NCBI GenBank assembly: GCA_020630195.1
Contig: JAHDBV010000045.1
Coordinates: 1-36,527, forward strand
Origin: Acidimicrobiales bacterium
GTDB lineage: Bacteria > Actinomycetota > Acidimicrobiia > Acidimicrobiales > SZUA-35
DNA length: 36,527 nucleotides
Direction of reading: 5' to 3'
Below are positions 7,685-16,214 of the stretch, one piece after another. A program made the translations under genes and the position numbers. The notes below the pieces were generated by a model, which worked only from the letters and a program-made list of their open reading frames with translations, did not search any database and was not told where the DNA came from. Numbering within the stretch: the first letter of the stretch is position 1; the number at the start of each line of letters is the position of its first letter.

Positions 7685-8125
7685 ATGAGCGGATCGACCC
7701 TGCGGCCCCGCGTCGACGCACTCCTCGCCGCGGCCCTCGACGAGGCCGCCGGCCCCGACGTGCTCGTCCGCAGCCGCTTCCACGTCGACCGTCTCGATCT
7801 CGGCGGGCCCGCGCCGGCCGCACCCGACCTCGACGGCGCGGTGTTCGGCCTCTGGTTGTGGCGACGGGCCGTCGACCCCGCGGCGGTGCTCGCCGAGGTC
7901 GCGGCCCGACTCCGGCCCGGTGCCCGGGTCCGCTTCTGCGAGCCCTCACCGGGCCCGACGACCGTGCCCGGTCTGGGCGCGGTGCGCACCGGCTACCGGT
8001 TCGACCGGGACCTGCCGCCGACCATCCGGTCGAGCGGCCTGATCGTCACGACGATCGAACGGTTCCCGCTCGGCCCGGGGGCCTGGTTCTGTGCGGGGAT
8101 CGCCGAACACGACCCCGCGGGGTGA
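7685..8125 (+). CDS. Methyltransferase-like remnant protein
   Basis: A 146-residue protein divergent from hbd. The middle and C-terminal parts match the second half of a small-molecule class I methyltransferase: VFGLWLWRRAVDPAAVLAEVAARLRPGARVRFCEP (a helix, then the conserved LRPGG-like turn and strand 5) and the terminal SGLIVTTIERF. What should come first, the SAM-binding GxGxG motif I, is not visible in the first 45 residues. It could be a shortened or decayed methyltransferase, or a partner subunit. The ATG at 7685 has no clear ribosome binding site. Its stop lies 6 bp from the convergent cyclophilin gene. Confidence 0.65.
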   Translation: MSGSTLRPRVDALLAAALDEAAGPDVLVRSRFHVDRLDLGGPAPAAPDLDGAVFGLWLWRRAVDPAAVLAEVAARLRPGARVRFCEPSPGPTTVPGLGAVRTGYRFDRDLPPTIRSSGLIVTTIERFPLGPGAWFCAGIAEHDPAG

Positions 8126-8131
8126 GCCGGA

Positions 8132-9007
8132 TCAGGACTCGGTGATCACCACCGACTCGATCCGGATCACCTCGGTCGGCTCGCCGCCCTGGGTGCCGAC
8201 CGCCTCGATCGGCAGCACCACGTCGTCGAAGCCGCCGGTCACGGTGCCGAACAGCGAGTAGAGCGGCGGCAAGGCGGCGCCGTTCTCGCCGGTGACGATG
8301 AAGAACTGGCTGCCGTTGGTGTCGGGACCCGAGTTGGCCATGGCCACCGAACCGAGCTGGTACTCGCCCTCCTCGGGCAGCTCGTCGCCGAACCGGTAGC
8401 CGGGGCCGCCCCGACCGAGGCCGGCGCCCGAGCCGTCACCGACGGCGTCGCCACCCTGGACCACGAAGCCGGGGATGATGCGGTGGAACGGCACACCCTC
8501 GTAGTACCCGTAGCGGGCGAGCACCACGAAGTTGTTCACCGTCTCGGGTGCACTCGCGGCGTCGAGTTCGATCGTGAACACACCGGCGGTCGTGGTGACC
8601 TCGGCGGTGTAGCTCGCCGCCGGATCGATGCACATCGGCGGGGCCGACTCGAACTGCGTGATGCGCTCGGTCTCGCCCTCTGCGGCCGGGCACGGGGTCT
8701 CGCCCGAGATCGTGCCGCCGGCGGCCGGTGGCGCGAGCACCTCGCTCGGTTCGGCCGCTGCGGTGGTGGTGGTCGCCTCGGTCGTGGTGGTCGCCTCGAT
8801 CGTGGTGCTCGAGGTGTCGGCGGTCGACGCCTCGTCATCGTCGCCGCCGCCGAGCGAGATCAGGAACGCACCGAGCAGCACCGCCGCGGCGAGACCGCCG
8901 AAGAAGACGAGACGGCGCCGGTTCTCCGCCTTCTTCTCGGCCGCGTCGGCCGCCGCCTGGGCGGCGGCGCGGTTGGCTTTCTGTCGAGCTCGCTTGTCGT
9001 TTGCCAC
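8132..9007 (-). CDS. Membrane-anchored cyclophilin-type peptidyl-prolyl isomerase
   Basis: A 291-residue protein: a basic, alanine-rich N-terminus (residues 1-30), one membrane helix (about 33-52, [19 protein letters not shown]), a Thr/Ala-rich low-complexity linker, then a cyclophilin domain. The domain shows [14 protein letters not shown] with the catalytic Arg, [19 protein letters not shown] and a closing beta strand, so it should be an active peptidyl-prolyl cis-trans isomerase facing outside the cell. The usual tryptophan near the end is not seen (LYSLFGTV instead of HLDGKHVVFG), as in several bacterial cyclophilins. Start is a GTG, preceded by TAGGTT 8 nt upstream. Confidence 0.9.
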   Translation of the reverse strand: MANDKRARQKANRAAAQAAADAAEKKAENRRRLVFFGGLAAAVLLGAFLISLGGGDDDEASTADTSSTTIEATTTTEATTTTAAAEPSEVLAPPAAGGTISGETPCPAAEGETERITQFESAPPMCIDPAASYTAEVTTTAGVFTIELDAASAPETVNNFVVLARYGYYEGVPFHRIIPGFVVQGGDAVGDGSGAGLGRGGPGYRFGDELPEEGEYQLGSVAMANSGPDTNGSQFFIVTGENGAALPPLYSLFGTVTGGFDDVVLPIEAVGTQGGEPTEVIRIESVVITES

Positions 9008-9015
9008 GGCCGGAG

Positions 9016-9021
9016 AACCTA
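9016..9021 (-). promoter_or_regulatory. Putative -10 element (TAGGTT) of the cyclophilin gene
   Basis: TAGGTT on the minus strand ends 8 nt before the GTG start of the cyclophilin gene. It fits a leaderless TANNNT promoter. Confidence 0.5.
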
Positions 9022-9086
9022 CCAACCACCCCCGCTCCGGTGGCTGCACGGCCCGGAACTCCGGGGGTGACCGTCGGGGGAGTGGG

Positions 9087-9092
9087 TAGCGT
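9087..9092 (+). promoter_or_regulatory. lysC: Putative -10 element (TAGCGT) of aspartate kinase
   Basis: TAGCGT ends 6 nt before the GTG start of the aspartate kinase gene; no ribosome binding site lies between. It suggests transcription starting at or next to the start codon. Confidence 0.55.
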
Positions 9093-9098
9093 GTCCGG

Positions 9099-10316
9099 GT
9101 GGCACTGATCGTCCAGAAGTTCGGAGGCACGTCGGTCGCCGATGGCGACCGCATGCGCGGCGTCGCCGACCACGTCGCCCGCTGTCGGCGCCGGGGCGAC
9201 CAGGTCGTGCTCGTGGTCTCGGCCATGGGCAAGGAGACCGACGAACTGCTCCGCCTCGCCGACGACGTCGCCCAGAACCATCCGGGCCGCGAGATGGACA
9301 TGCTCATCACCGCCGGTGAGCGCAAGGCCATCGCCCTGATGTGCATGGCCATCGCCGATCAGGGCATCGAGGCACACTCCTTCACCGGCTCACAGGCCGG
9401 GTTCCTCACCGACACCAACCACCGCAACGCGAAGATCCTCGAGCTCAAGCCCGACCGGATCCGTGCCGCGCTCGACGCCGGCATCGTGCCCGTCGTCGCC
9501 GGCTCGCAGGGGGTGTCGACCGACAAGGAGATCACGTTCCTCGGCCGAGGTGGCTCCGACACCACCGCCGTCGCCCTCGCCCAGGCCCTCGATGCCGATC
9601 TCTGTGAGCTCTACACCGACGTCACCGGTGTGTTCTCCGCCGACCCCCGGGTGGTCACCGCCGCCCGCCGGATCGACCGGATCAGCTTCGACGAGCTGCT
9701 CGAGATGACGGCGACGGGCTGCCCCAAGCCGGCCATGCGCTCGGTCGAGGTCGCCCACAACCACCAGGTCCCGCTCCACATCCGCTCGGCGTTCACCTGG
9801 GAGCCGGGCACCCTCGTCGTCCAGGAGACGAATGACATGGAACAGCCGATCATCCGGGCCGTCACCCACGACGACTCCGAGTCGAAGATCACCGTGACCC
9901 GGGTCGCCGACCGTCCCGGTGTGTCGGCCACGTTGTTCCGTGGTCTCGCCGAGGCCGGCGTCAACGTCGACATGATCGTGCAGAACATCTCCGACGACAG
10001 CTGCACCGACATCTCGTTCACCTGCCCGTCCGAAGACCTCGACACCGCCAAGGCGGCGCTCGAAGGTGGCCTCATGGAGGCCATCGGTGCGCAGGACGTG
10101 CGGGTCGACCCCACGATCGGCAAGGTCTCCGTCGTGGGTGCGGGCATGAAGTCGAACCCGGGCGTGGCCGCGACCATGTTCGAGACGCTCGCCGAGAACG
10201 ACATCAACATCGAGATGATCTCCACCTCGGCGATCCGGATCTCGTGTGTGATCGACGATGCCGAGCTCGAGCGTGCGGTGCAGCTCGTGCACACCGCCTT
10301 CGGCCTCGACTCCTGA
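9099..10316 (+). CDS. lysC: Aspartate kinase
   Basis: A 405-residue kinase that phosphorylates aspartate, the first step toward lysine, methionine, threonine and diaminopimelate. The N-terminal kinase domain opens with [16 protein letters not shown] and includes [31 protein letters not shown] and [14 protein letters not shown]. The C-terminal third carries two ACT-type regulatory domains ([15 protein letters not shown] and [18 protein letters not shown]), so allosteric feedback by lysine and/or threonine is expected. Length is normal for actinobacterial Ask. The GTG start is directly preceded by a -10-like TAGCGT. The next gene, asd, is the following pathway step but has its own promoter-like sequence 164 bp on. 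Confidence 0.96.
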   Translation: MALIVQKFGGTSVADGDRMRGVADHVARCRRRGDQVVLVVSAMGKETDELLRLADDVAQNHPGREMDMLITAGERKAIALMCMAIADQGIEAHSFTGSQAGFLTDTNHRNAKILELKPDRIRAALDAGIVPVVAGSQGVSTDKEITFLGRGGSDTTAVALAQALDADLCELYTDVTGVFSADPRVVTAARRIDRISFDELLEMTATGCPKPAMRSVEVAHNHQVPLHIRSAFTWEPGTLVVQETNDMEQPIIRAVTHDDSESKITVTRVADRPGVSATLFRGLAEAGVNVDMIVQNISDDSCTDISFTCPSEDLDTAKAALEGGLMEAIGAQDVRVDPTIGKVSVVGAGMKSNPGVAATMFETLAENDINIEMISTSAIRISCVIDDAELERAVQLVHTAFGLDS

Positions 10317-10370
10317 CCGTCGCTCAGCTCGCTGGCCGCCGTTCGGTTCGCCGACGCTCACCTCACTCAC

Positions 10371-10398
10371 CGAGTTGTTCGCCGGGGCTCACAACTCG
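10371..10398. repeat. Inverted repeat between aspartate kinase and asd
   Basis: CGAGTTGT and ACAACTCG form an 8-bp perfect stem around a 12-nt loop, about 55 bp after the kinase stop. There is no T-tract. The 164-bp gap also holds the asd -10 hexamer; I see no small gene in it. The repeat may act as a weak terminator or a regulatory site. Confidence 0.35.
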
Positions 10399-10459
10399 AC
10401 GGTGCTGGTCGGCGTGTGCCTGCTGACGGTTTGCGAAACTGGATGGCCGTATCGGGTGA

Positions 10460-11500
<1,041 letters not shown>

Positions 11501-11505
<5 letters not shown>

Positions 11506-11752
11506 GTGGGTCGGTGACGTAGCGCTGCGCTGCGTCCTCGAGCGACAGGTCGAGCTGGTTGGCGAGTGACGACAACCAGGCCAACACGTCGCCGAGTTCG
11601 TGGAGCTGCTGCTCCTTCGTGCCCTTGCGGGTGGCCTGCGCCAGCTCGCCGAGCTCCTCACACAGCCACGCCACCGTCGACGGGATACCCCGCGCCCGGT
11701 CGGCCTCGCCGTAGAGGTCTTCCATCAACTCCTGGAACGCCGTGATCTCCAC
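11501..11752 (-). CDS. MazG-like nucleotide pyrophosphohydrolase
   Basis: An 83-residue all-alpha protein with the MazG/dCTPase metal-binding pattern: WLCEELGELAQATRKG (ExxE) followed by HELGDVLAWLSSLANQL (the ExxD half). Enzymes of this fold hydrolyse nucleoside triphosphates to monophosphate plus pyrophosphate for house-cleaning. The protein is short, like single-domain MazG-like proteins that act as dimers. It uses a GTG start; 18 bp separate it from the DUF2236 gene upstream, so the two may form one transcript. Substrate is unknown. Confidence 0.85.
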
Positions 11753-11770
11753 GGTCCCAGTGTGGCCCGC

Positions 11771-12667
11771 TCAGGCCGCCGGCTGGTCGAGGCGCTCCGC
11801 GAGGGCGGTCTCTCGCTCGCCGTCGGTCATCAGCCACCCGATCGTCCGGGTCAACACCGTCGCCGCGGGCCGGACGGCCAGGGGGTCGACGAGTGGTGGC
11901 ACCGGCAGGCCGAGCTTGGCCCGGGCCCAGCTCGGCAGCTGGCCGACGGCGGCCGCGGTCAGCAGGGCGTAGGGGCCACGCAAGGCCAACGGCACCCCCG
12001 GCGGGGCGACGAGGAAGCGCACGGCTTCTCGCGCCTGGGCGCCCACCGCCAGTTCGGGCTTGAACGCCTCGAGCTGCTCGTCCAGTTCGGCGACGGAGGC
12101 GGGCATCGGTTCCGAACCCATCAGCTCCGCGATCCGACCGACCTCGGCCACGTAGGTGTCGGCCTCGGCGTCGGTGAGCTTCCCCGAGCCGTAGGCCCGG
12201 TAGGCGCTCAGGAAGCTGTCGATCTCGGTGACCGCCACCCAGCGGAGCAGATGCGGGTCGTTGGCGGCGTAGGGCCGACCGTCGGGCGCGGTGCCCACCA
12301 CCCGCTGGTGGACCCGGTGGACCAGTTCGATCTGTTGGTGTGCGGCCTCGGTCGAGCCGAAGGTCGTGGCCCCGATGAAGCGGCCGGTGCGGTGCAGGCG
12401 GCCCCACGGATCGTGCCGGTAGTCGGAGTGGTCGGACACGCCGGCCATGGCGAGGGGGTGCAGCGTCTGGAGGAAGAGGGTCCGCAGGCCGCCGATCAAC
12501 ATCGCCGAGTCGCCGTGGACCCGCCAGATCGGCGTTCCCGGGCCGAACAGACCAGGGTCCTCCGCGGAGGCGAGATCGGTCGGCTGGAGGGCCTGGTCAC
12601 CGGCGAGGGCACGGCGCAGGCCGTCGCCACCCGAGGTGCGGACGCGGCGGACGATCGGGCCGATCAC
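11771..12667 (-). CDS. DUF2236 / MpaB-type oxygenase-like protein
   Basis: A 298-residue protein of the DUF2236 family, related to the haem-binding catalytic domain of latex-clearing protein and MpaB. Family features are HGDSAMLIGGLRTLFLQTLHPLAMAGVSDHSDY with conserved histidines, RLHRTGRFIGATTFGS, the HxxV.G..PDGRPY segment, and LLRWVAVTEIDSFLSAY. Oxidoreductase activity is suspected for the family but the substrate is not known. I chose the GTG at 12667, which has CCGGAG 9 nt upstream; the frame before it has no good start. An ATG 21 nt further up lies in another frame and gives an eight-codon peptide whose stop overlaps this GTG. Confidence 0.82.
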   Translation of the reverse strand: MIGPIVRRVRTSGGDGLRRALAGDQALQPTDLASAEDPGLFGPGTPIWRVHGDSAMLIGGLRTLFLQTLHPLAMAGVSDHSDYRHDPWGRLHRTGRFIGATTFGSTEAAHQQIELVHRVHQRVVGTAPDGRPYAANDPHLLRWVAVTEIDSFLSAYRAYGSGKLTDAEADTYVAEVGRIAELMGSEPMPASVAELDEQLEAFKPELAVGAQAREAVRFLVAPPGVPLALRGPYALLTAAAVGQLPSWARAKLGLPVPPLVDPLAVRPAATVLTRTIGWLMTDGERETALAERLDQPAA

Positions 12668-12696
12668 GATGTCGCACTCCGGCTGCTCATGGCTCC

Positions 12697-12702
12697 ACGG
12701 TA
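12697..12702 (-). promoter_or_regulatory. Putative -10 element (TACCGT) upstream of the DUF2236 gene
   Basis: TACCGT on the minus strand lies 29 nt before the GTG start and 6 nt before an upstream out-of-frame ATG. It would give a short leader containing the GGAG ribosome binding site. Confidence 0.4.
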
Positions 12703-12784
12703 GGCAGGGGTCTCGGCCGGGGTCGGGTCGGGGCCGGTGGAAACCACGTCGCCTCGACGGTGTGCGTGGGTCAGGATCGTGGTC

Positions 12785-13105
12785 ATGGAGCTCGCCCCGT
12801 TGTTCGAGCCGCCCTACGTGGCGGTGATCTTCACATCGGTCCAGGCCGAGGACGCCCTGAGCGAGGGGTACGGCCAGACCGCCGCCCGGATGCTCGAACT
12901 CGTCGCCGACCAGCCCGGCTACCTCGGCGTGGAGATGGCCCCCGGGATCACCATCTCGTACTGGCGTGACGAGGATGCGGCCCGGGCCTGGCGGGCCGTC
13001 GTCGAGCACCGTGAAGCCCAACGGATGGGCCGGGAGCAGTGGTATCGCTCCTACCGGCTGCGAGTCGCCACCGTCACCCGCGAGCGGGCCCACGACACCG
13101 ACTGA
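12785..13105 (+). CDS. ABM-domain (antibiotic biosynthesis monooxygenase-like) protein
   Basis: A 106-residue dimeric alpha-beta barrel protein of the ABM type. The pattern is an N-terminal strand YVAVIFTSVQ, a helix YGQTAARMLELVADQPGYLGVEMA, then the strand ITISYWRDEDAARAW and the final helix HREAQRMGREQWYRSYRLRVATV, which is the usual ABM signature (SYWxDExAxxxWR, H..AQ..G...WY). The family includes haem-degrading and quinone-forming monooxygenases and many proteins of unknown role. Start is the ATG at 12785. It diverges from the DUF2236 gene and precedes a strong hairpin. Confidence 0.85.
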   Translation: MELAPLFEPPYVAVIFTSVQAEDALSEGYGQTAARMLELVADQPGYLGVEMAPGITISYWRDEDAARAWRAVVEHREAQRMGREQWYRSYRLRVATVTRERAHDTD

Positions 13106-13138
13106 AAACGACCGAACCCGGGCCAGCGGCCCGGGTTC
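13106..13138 (-). terminator. Rho-independent-type terminator of tRNA-Pro
   Basis: A perfect 11-bp stem (13114-13124 with 13128-13138) closes a 3-nt loop. Read on the minus strand it is followed by GGTCGTTTTCAG, a short T-run, which suits termination of the tRNA transcript. The hairpin also lies just after the stop of the ABM gene on the plus strand and may serve both. Confidence 0.75.
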
Positions 13139-13153
13139 GATGTGATCTTGCAG

Positions 13154-13227
13154 TCGGGTTGGGGAGATTTGAACTCCCGACCTCCTCGTCCCGAACGAGG
13201 CGCGCTACCAAGCTGCGCCACAACCCG
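13154..13227 (-). tRNA. tRNA-Pro (CGG anticodon)
   Basis: A complete 74-nt cloverleaf on the minus strand: acceptor CGGGTTG pairs with CAACCCG plus discriminator A; D-arm GCGC/GCGC; anticodon stem CCTCG/CGAGG around the loop TTCGGGA, giving anticodon CGG (proline, codon CCG); variable loop AGGTC; T-arm GGGAG/CTCCC with loop TTCAAAT. The 3' CCA is not encoded (CTGCA follows), so it must be added. CCG is a common proline codon in this GC-rich genome. Confidence 0.97.
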
Positions 13228-13243
13228 TGTTGTGTGGCCCACG

Positions 13244-13249
13244 AGCGTA
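13244..13249 (-). promoter_or_regulatory. Putative -10 element (TACGCT) of tRNA-Pro
   Basis: TACGCT on the minus strand lies 16 nt before the mature tRNA 5' end, a normal place for a -10. No clear -35 hexamer is seen in the repeat-containing sequence upstream. Confidence 0.4.
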
Positions 13250-13268
13250 GCGGGACCGTGCCGAGTAC

Positions 13269-13336
13269 GGCTCGGTGATTCCGCTCGCCGTCGGCTCGGT
13301 GATTCCGCTCGCCGTTGGCTCGGTGATTCCGCTCGC
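13269..13336. repeat. Tandem repeat, 24-bp unit, about 2.8 copies
   Basis: Three consecutive units of GGCTCGGTGATTCCGCTCGC plus a four-base tail (13269-13292, 13293-13316, 13317-13336 partial). Only two positions differ between the first two copies. It fills most of the gap between the response-regulator stop and tRNA-Pro and lies directly upstream of the tRNA promoter. No gene is apparent in it. Confidence 0.85.
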
Positions 13337-13347
13337 GGGCGGCCGGC

Positions 13348-13752
13348 TCAGGCGCCGGTGGCCGTGGGGGCCTCCTGGACCTTCTCCCCGGCGAGGAGCT
13401 TCGTGGCCATGCCGCGGAGGCGGAGCGAGTCGAGCGGCTTGATGAGCCACCCGTCGGCGTCGGCCTGCTCGCCCAGCACCGTGTCGGCACTGCGGTCCAT
13501 CAGCAGGGCCACCGGTCGCTTCTCCAGGCGGCCCGCACCCTCTTCCTGCCGGATGGCGATGCAGGCGGCCACGCCACCCATGTTGCCGATCTGGAGATCG
13601 AGGATGACGAGATCCGGGTCGGTGGCGCGGATGGCCTCGAGCACGTCGGCGCCCCGGCGGACCCGCAACACGTCGATCTCGTCGCTGGCGATGGCGGCGT
13701 CGACGTCGTCGAAGACGTGGTCGGCGTCGGTGGCGAGCAGCACGGTGGTCAC
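13348..13752 (-). CDS. Single-domain response regulator (receiver only)
   Basis: A 134-residue CheY-like receiver with no output domain beyond a short tail. Visible landmarks: acidic pocket D9/D11 in LLATDAD, phospho-acceptor Asp52 in DLVILDLQIGNMGGV, and the conserved Lys105 in GWLIKPLDSLRL. These suggest a phosphorylatable protein acting by protein contact. No histidine kinase is adjacent; the nearest signalling gene is the STAS protein, divergent and about 120 bp away. Start is a GTG with TAACCT 6 nt upstream and no Shine-Dalgarno. Confidence 0.88.
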   Translation of the reverse strand: MTTVLLATDADHVFDDVDAAIASDEIDVLRVRRGADVLEAIRATDPDLVILDLQIGNMGGVAACIAIRQEEGAGRLEKRPVALLMDRSADTVLGEQADADGWLIKPLDSLRLRGMATKLLAGEKVQEAPTATGA

Positions 13753-13758
13753 GGAGGC

Positions 13759-13764
13759 AGGTTA
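13759..13764 (-). promoter_or_regulatory. Putative -10 element (TAACCT) of the response regulator
   Basis: TAACCT on the minus strand ends 6 nt before the GTG start; a leaderless transcript is likely. Confidence 0.5.
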
Positions 13765-13830
13765 TCGGGCCACCCGGGGCGTGGAGAGGCCCGTCGGACC
13801 CGCCGACGCAACCCCGCCCGGCCACCCGGC

Positions 13831-13836
13831 TACCAT
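13831..13836 (+). promoter_or_regulatory. Putative -10 element (TACCAT) of the STAS gene
   Basis: TACCAT lies 39 nt before the preferred GTG start at 13876, leaving room for a short leader with the ribosome binding site GGAGGGAG. Confidence 0.35.
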
Positions 13837-13875
13837 CATCGGACCGACAGGGTGTCGGAGTCGGAGGGAGTGGTC

Positions 13876-14226
13876 GTGCTCGACGTGACCATCGAAGAAG
13901 TCGCCGAGGGGAGCTACACCCTCTGCCGGCCGTCCGGGGAGCTCGACGCGTACACCGTCGGTGGCTTCCGCGAGGCGCTCTCCAAGCTCGCCGAGGAGCC
14001 CCGGGTCATCATCGACCTGTCCGATGTGCCCTTCATGGACTCGGCCGGTCTTGGTGCGCTCATCGGCGGTATCCGGCGCTCCCGCGAGGCCGAAGGTGCC
14101 GTGGTCGTGCTCTGCGATCGGCCGACGCTCACCCGTCTGCTCCACACCACCGGGTTCGACCGGATCGTGCCCGTGACGGAGCACCTCGACGACGCCGTGC
14201 TGGCGCTCGACGAACCCATCGGCTGA
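13876..14226 (+). CDS. STAS-domain anti-sigma factor antagonist
   Basis: A 116-residue protein of the SpoIIAA/RsbV type. The N-terminal strand TLCRPSGELDAYTVGGF, the strand RVIIDLSDVPFMDSAGLGALIGG and the VVVLCDRPTLTRLLHTTGFDRIVPV segment are in standard order. Ser56 in MDSAGLG is the serine that anti-sigma kinases phosphorylate. In this family the unphosphorylated form binds the anti-sigma factor and frees a sigma factor. I chose the GTG at 13876, with GGAGGGAG 5-7 nt upstream; earlier GTGs at 13852 and 13870 are possible. Neither its sigma factor nor its kinase is adjacent. Confidence 0.9.
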   Translation: MLDVTIEEVAEGSYTLCRPSGELDAYTVGGFREALSKLAEEPRVIIDLSDVPFMDSAGLGALIGGIRRSREAEGAVVVLCDRPTLTRLLHTTGFDRIVPVTEHLDDAVLALDEPIG

Positions 14227-14234
14227 TCAGCCGA
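14219..14234. terminator. 16-bp perfect palindrome at convergent stop codons
   Basis: TCGGCTGATCAGCCGA is a perfect palindrome that contains the stop codon of the STAS gene on one strand and of the ArsA-like gene on the other; the two stops abut with no spacer. It may form a small hairpin in each transcript end. No T-tract. Confidence 0.4.
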
Positions 14235-15300
14235 GCAACGCCTCCGCCACCGACACCACCCCGTCCAGGTCGGCCACGGGCGTCGCCTGTTCGGCGACGA
14301 CCCGGGTCACGTCGACCCCCGTCGTCTCGGCGATGACCCCGATCGCGTGCCGTTCGGCCTCCGCGAACCGCACGAGCTCCGCCACCACCGGGGCGAGCGG
14401 ACCGTCGGCATCGCCGCTCGGATCGGTCGCCGCCGTCATGTCGCCGGTCCCGACGGCCAGGGGCGACACCCGGTTCACCACGAGCAGGTCGGCGGCGAGG
14501 TCGCGGCCGGCCAGGTTGTCGCCGATCCACCGCAGCTCGCGGGCCGCGTCCAGCCGGGCCGAACCGACCAGCAGGAACGACGTGCGTGTGGTGTCGGCGA
14601 GCAGCGCCTCCACCTCGGCCGCACGGTCCCGGAAGCCGGTGTCCATGCCCTCGAAGGCGGCGAAGAAGCCGACGGCGTCGTCGACGAGGTCGGCTCCGAC
14701 CACCCGGGCGATCGTGCGGACCACGAGCCGGGCCGTGGCGTTCACGGCTCGCAACACGCCGCGGCGGGGCGCCAACACCGAGCGGTAGATCGGATGGTCG
14801 ACGAATCGGGCCAGGCGGCCCGGCCCGTCGAGGAAGTCGAAGGCATGGCGTGACGGCGGGGTGTCGATCACGACGAGATCGAACCGGTCGTCGAGATGCA
14901 GCGCCCGGAGCCGTTCCGAGGCCATGTACTCCGACACGCCGGACAGCCCGGCCGTCAGGTTCCGGTAGATGCGGTTCGCCAGGATGCGCTCGGTCTGTGC
15001 CGGCGAGGTGGCGTGTTCGGCGATCACGTCGTCGAACGTCGCTCCGGGGTCGAGCATGGCGATGTGCAACGAGCCGGTGGCGTCGAGATCGATCTCGCGG
15101 ACCCCGTCGGAGATGCCGTCGAGGCCGAGGGCGTCGGCGAGGCGGCGGGCCGGGTCGATCGTGAGCACCACCGCACGGCGTCCCCGTCGGGCGGCGGCCA
15201 CACCGATCGCGGCGGCCGTGGTCGTCTTGCCGACCCCGCCCGGGCCGAGACAGACCACCACCGACCGATCGTCGAGTGCGGTATGGAGGGTGTCGGTCAC
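14227..15300 (-). CDS. ArsA/Get3-like ATPase, second subunit
   Basis: A 357-residue P-loop ATPase of the ArsA/TRC40 group. Walker A is GPGGVGKTTTA (about 19-28), followed by VVLTIDPARRLADALGL and the Walker B-like DLVVIDTPPSRHAFDFLDGP. The lysine normally found two residues after the first glycine of the deviant Walker A (GKGGVGKT) is a proline here, unlike in the partner gene. This matches what I recall of actinobacterial paired ArsA-like proteins (mycobacterial Rv3679-Rv3680 type), thought to act as a heterodimer. True arsenite transport is unlikely because no ArsB is present. The GTG start overlaps the upstream stop (GTGA). Confidence 0.88.
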   Translation of the reverse strand: MTDTLHTALDDRSVVVCLGPGGVGKTTTAAAIGVAAARRGRRAVVLTIDPARRLADALGLDGISDGVREIDLDATGSLHIAMLDPGATFDDVIAEHATSPAQTERILANRIYRNLTAGLSGVSEYMASERLRALHLDDRFDLVVIDTPPSRHAFDFLDGPGRLARFVDHPIYRSVLAPRRGVLRAVNATARLVVRTIARVVGADLVDDAVGFFAAFEGMDTGFRDRAAEVEALLADTTRTSFLLVGSARLDAARELRWIGDNLAGRDLAADLLVVNRVSPLAVGTGDMTAATDPSGDADGPLAPVVAELVRFAEAERHAIGVIAETTGVDVTRVVAEQATPVADLDGVVSVAEALLG

Positions 15301-16214
15301 GACGAGGCCTCGACCGCGGCCACGAGTGCGTCGGCCAGTTCGGTGCGGCGCTGCGGCGTGAGCTCGACCATCGGGCGCCACGGCAGCTCGAGCGGGGCGA
15401 GCCCCGTCTCGTCGGTGAGCCGGCGGATCTGCATGCGCTGGCGATCGGCGACCGCCAGGTGGCGGGCCACCGCATCGTGCACCGCCAGATCGGGGTCGGC
15501 CCCGTCGAGGGCGGCCCGCACGTCGTCGGGGGCGGAACGGACCGCGTTCACCACCACCGGGCCGAGCGCCACCCCCACCTCGTCGTCGAGGGTGAAGGCC
15601 GTCTCGATCGTCTCGTTCACCGGGGTCTCCTCGGCGAGCGTGACGAGCACGACCCGGATGGCGGCGGGATCCCGGAGGAACGCCTGCGCGGCGACGGCCT
15701 GTTCCCGGATGGGTCCCGACGAGGCGGTCTCGGCCAGGTACGTCGGTGCGGTCAGGAACGAACGGGCGTGGCCCGACGCCGGCGCGTCGACCACGATCAG
15801 ATCGTGGTCGCCCTCGGTGGCGAGCGACCGGATCTTGCCGAGCCCGAGCAGATCCCGGATGCCGGGTGCGGCGGTCGAGATGACGTCGACGGCGCCGGAG
15901 GTGAGCAACCGGCCGGCGGTGGCCAACAGGCCGTGGCCACCGAGATAGTCGAGCAGTGCGTCGTCCGGGGCGAGATGTCGTGCGGCGAGCGACCCGGCGG
16001 CATCGAGATCGAGCGCGGCGGGCTCGTAGCCGAGGGTGTCGACGCCGAACGACCGGCCCGCGTCGGAGTGGCCCTCGAGTTCCACGAGCAACACGTTCCG
16101 ACCCGCCCGAGCTGCCGCGTCGGCGAGGGCCACGCCTACCGTGGTCTTGCCCACCCCTCCCTTGCCGGCCACCAGGACGACCCGAGATGCCTCGCAGAAC
16201 TCATCGAACGTCAC
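15297..16214 (-). CDS. ArsA/Get3-like ATPase, first subunit
   Basis: A 305-residue P-loop ATPase. Walker A is GKGGVGKTT (17-25) with the intradimer signature lysine intact; DHDLIVVDAPASGHARSFL is the Walker B and switch region. The C-terminal half contains TLAEETPVNETIE and PVVVNAVRS, typical of the family. With the next gene it forms the two-ATPase unit common in Actinobacteria; the mycobacterial equivalents sit near a whiB gene, as here. I take the second of two adjacent GTG codons (16214) because GAGGA lies about 8 nt upstream; 16217 is equally possible. Its 5' end overlaps the start of the divergent NfeD gene. Confidence 0.88.
   Translation of the reverse strand: MTFDEFCEASRVVLVAGKGGVGKTTVGVALADAAARAGRNVLLVELEGHSDAGRSFGVDTLGYEPAALDLDAAGSLAARHLAPDDALLDYLGGHGLLATAGRLLTSGAVDVISTAAPGIRDLLGLGKIRSLATEGDHDLIVVDAPASGHARSFLTAPTYLAETASSGPIREQAVAAQAFLRDPAAIRVVLVTLAEETPVNETIETAFTLDDEVGVALGPVVVNAVRSAPDDVRAALDGADPDLAVHDAVARHLAVADRQRMQIRRLTDETGLAPLELPWRPMVELTPQRRTELADALVAAVEASS

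Noticed and set aside
13269-13336. CRISPR-like repeat
   Set aside because: The units are contiguous, with no unique spacers, and there are no cas genes; it is a simple tandem repeat.
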